Below, one piece after another: positions 62,845-64,000 of a stretch of DNA of 64,000 nucleotides. How positions within the stretch are numbered: the stretch's first letter is position 1; the number at the start of each line of letters is the position of its first letter. The notes beneath the pieces were generated by a model that saw nothing but the letters and a program-made list of their open reading frames with translations, did no database searches and was not told the origin of the DNA. The DNA is from Exiguobacterium sibiricum 7-3 (GTDB taxonomy: Bacteria > Bacillota > Bacilli > Exiguobacteriales > Exiguobacteriaceae). Location of the stretch: assembly GCF_000620865.1 (NCBI RefSeq), contig NZ_KK211190.1:2369971-2433970 (forward strand). Reading direction: 5' to 3'. A program made the position numbers and the translations under genes.

Positions 62845-62878
62845 AACAAACTTTTGAGATTAAGGTGGTCTTTGACTC

Positions 62879-64000
62879 ATGTTTAAACTTTCAGCACACG
62901 ATACAACGGTCAAACGTGAAATTCAAGCTGGTTTTATCACGTTCATCACGATGGCTTATATTCTTTTCGTCAACCCAACTATTTTGTCCGAGGCAGGGAT
63001 TCCACAAGATCAAGCTTTCTCGGCAACGATCATTGCTACGCTGATCGGAACGTTATTAATGGGCTTCTATGCCAACCTACCGATTGCCGTAGCACCAGGA
63101 ATGGGATTAAACGCTTATTTCACGTATACACTTGTCATCGGTGAAAAAATTCCATACCAAACGGCTTTATCAGTTGTCTTCGTCGCCGGAATCATTTTTC
63201 TTTTGTTGTCGCTGTCCCCTTTGCGGACTAAGTTGATTGAAGTCATTCCGACTACACTTAAATTAGCAATCACTGGAGGAATCGGTTTGTTCATCGCTTC
63301 CCTCGGTTTGAAGATGTCCGGTATCCTTGTGGCAGATCCGGCTACCTTGATTACAATCGGCTCTTTAACGTCACCGGAAGCTCTAATCACATTAGTTGGC
63401 TTACTGGCAGCTGCTATTCTGACGGTTAAGCGCGTTCCGGGCGGACTGTTGTACGCTATGATTTTATCCGGATTGCTCGCTTTCTTGACCGGTGAGTTGA
63501 CGTTCTCGAAAACTTTGATTGCTTTACCGACTTTACCGGAAGGCATTGTTGTCGCGAATCCGCTCACTGCCGTTCAAGATGTCATTCAATATGGACTTTT
63601 CAGTGGTGTTCTTTCGTTTGTGCTCGTCACGATGTTTGATACGACCGGAACGATGGTCGCAGTCGGCGAACAGGCTGGACTGATCGAAGAAGACGGATCA
63701 CTTAAAAACAGTGAACGTGCCCTGTTATCTGATTCAACGGCGATGATTGCCGGAGCTATGTTTGGAACAAGTCCGACAACGGCCTATGTCGAATCGGCTT
63801 CCGGTGTCGCAGCGGGTGGACGAACCGGCTTGACCTCTGTCACGGTCGGAATCTTGTTTGCGCTGTCAGCAGTGTTTGGTCCAATCGTTCAATCGATCTC
63901 GAGTGTTCCTGCTATTACAGCACCGGCCTTACTTCTTGTAGGTGCCCTGATGTTACAAAACATCAAACAAATCGAGTGGGAAAATTTCAGCGAAGCCTTT
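62879..64000 (+). CDS. NCS2-family purine permease (3' end outside window)
   Basis: 374 residues visible from the ATG at 62879 (AAGGTGG upstream). NCS2/AzgA type: MAYILFVNPTILSEAGIP (near 24), VAPGMGLNAYFTYT (near 70), VTMFDTTGTMVAVGEQAGLI (near 252) and FGTSPTTAYVESASGVAAGGRTGLTS (near 298) contain the substrate-site residues. Likely imports hypoxanthine, guanine or adenine (PbuG/PbuO group). The PurBox pair in front and deoD nearby agree with purine salvage. Confidence 0.88.
   Translation, partial: MFKLSAHDTTVKREIQAGFITFITMAYILFVNPTILSEAGIPQDQAFSATIIATLIGTLLMGFYANLPIAVAPGMGLNAYFTYTLVIGEKIPYQTALSVVFVAGIIFLLLSLSPLRTKLIEVIPTTLKLAITGGIGLFIASLGLKMSGILVADPATLITIGSLTSPEALITLVGLLAAAILTVKRVPGGLLYAMILSGLLAFLTGELTFSKTLIALPTLPEGIVVANPLTAVQDVIQYGLFSGVLSFVLVTMFDTTGTMVAVGEQAGLIEEDGSLKNSERALLSDSTAMIAGAMFGTSPTTAYVESASGVAAGGRTGLTSVTVGILFALSAVFGPIVQSISSVPAITAPALLLVGALMLQNIKQIEWENFSEAF

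Noticed and set aside
62845-62878. Guanine riboswitch ahead of the NCS2 permease
   Set aside because: The leader after the predicted start is too short and shows none of the conserved purine-riboswitch loop sequences.

Overview
The window looks like chromosome of a low-to-moderate-GC, non-sporulating member of the Bacillales, most likely Exiguobacterium. That genus call is inference from gene content and neighbour order; no rRNA gene or other marker is present to settle it. Genes are densely packed on both strands, RBSs are strong AGGAGG types, TTG and GTG starts are frequent, and intrinsic terminators separate most units. No CRISPR array, prophage, rRNA or tRNA gene is visible.

Layout. 1-1.3 kb: a BmrC-like ABC exporter half-transporter (cut by the window edge) behind a leader-peptide attenuator. 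1.3-13.7 kb: recX, an SDR epimerase, an amidohydrolase, a GNAT enzyme, an OmpR-type two-component pair with a VTT membrane protein, an aldo/keto reductase, RlmCD methyltransferase, an SE1561-type protein, the radical-SAM protein YfkAB and an MFS pump. 13.4-20.5 kb: an EamA exporter divergent from a P1B-4 metal ATPase across a PerR/Fur-like operator, then YihY, NUDIX, PfkB and menA on the minus strand. 20.6-27.8 kb: menF-D-H-B-E-C, so with menA almost the whole menaquinone route is here. 27.9-33 kb: map, a degenerate YkuI-like EAL protein, the DEAD-box helicase CshA and CvfB. 33.2-33.9 kb: a small secreted-peptide ORF interrupted by what looks like an orphan IS200/IS605-type element without tnpA or tnpB. 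34-41.5 kb: PlsC, a Uup/YfmR-like ABC-F protein, a membrane GGDEF cyclase, and a second DEAD-box helicase with two uncharacterised neighbours.

41.5-55 kb is the regulatory core. It holds pflB-pflA; a VmlR-like ABC-F protein behind a leader-peptide attenuator; a diverged RsgA-type GTPase behind a 21-codon leader ORF; the LiaIH-LiaFSR envelope-stress operon; and a ba3-type oxidase next to fnr. Two nearly identical Fnr-type palindromes (upstream of pflB and of the oxidase) tie fermentation and low-oxygen respiration to the adjacent Fnr. 55-60 kb: teichoic acid polymer genes with tagD, an aldehyde dehydrogenase and deoD. 60-64 kb: a YesMN-like two-component system and an NCS2 purine permease (cut by the window edge) behind a PurBox pair.

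Most of the content is conventional. The observations most worth following are: three short leader ORFs with hairpins upstream of translation- or drug-related genes, including an RsgA paralogue with an altered G4 motif; the orphan IS605-type hairpin element; a cloverleaf-like set of inverted repeats between rsgA and liaI; and the Fnr-box pair.
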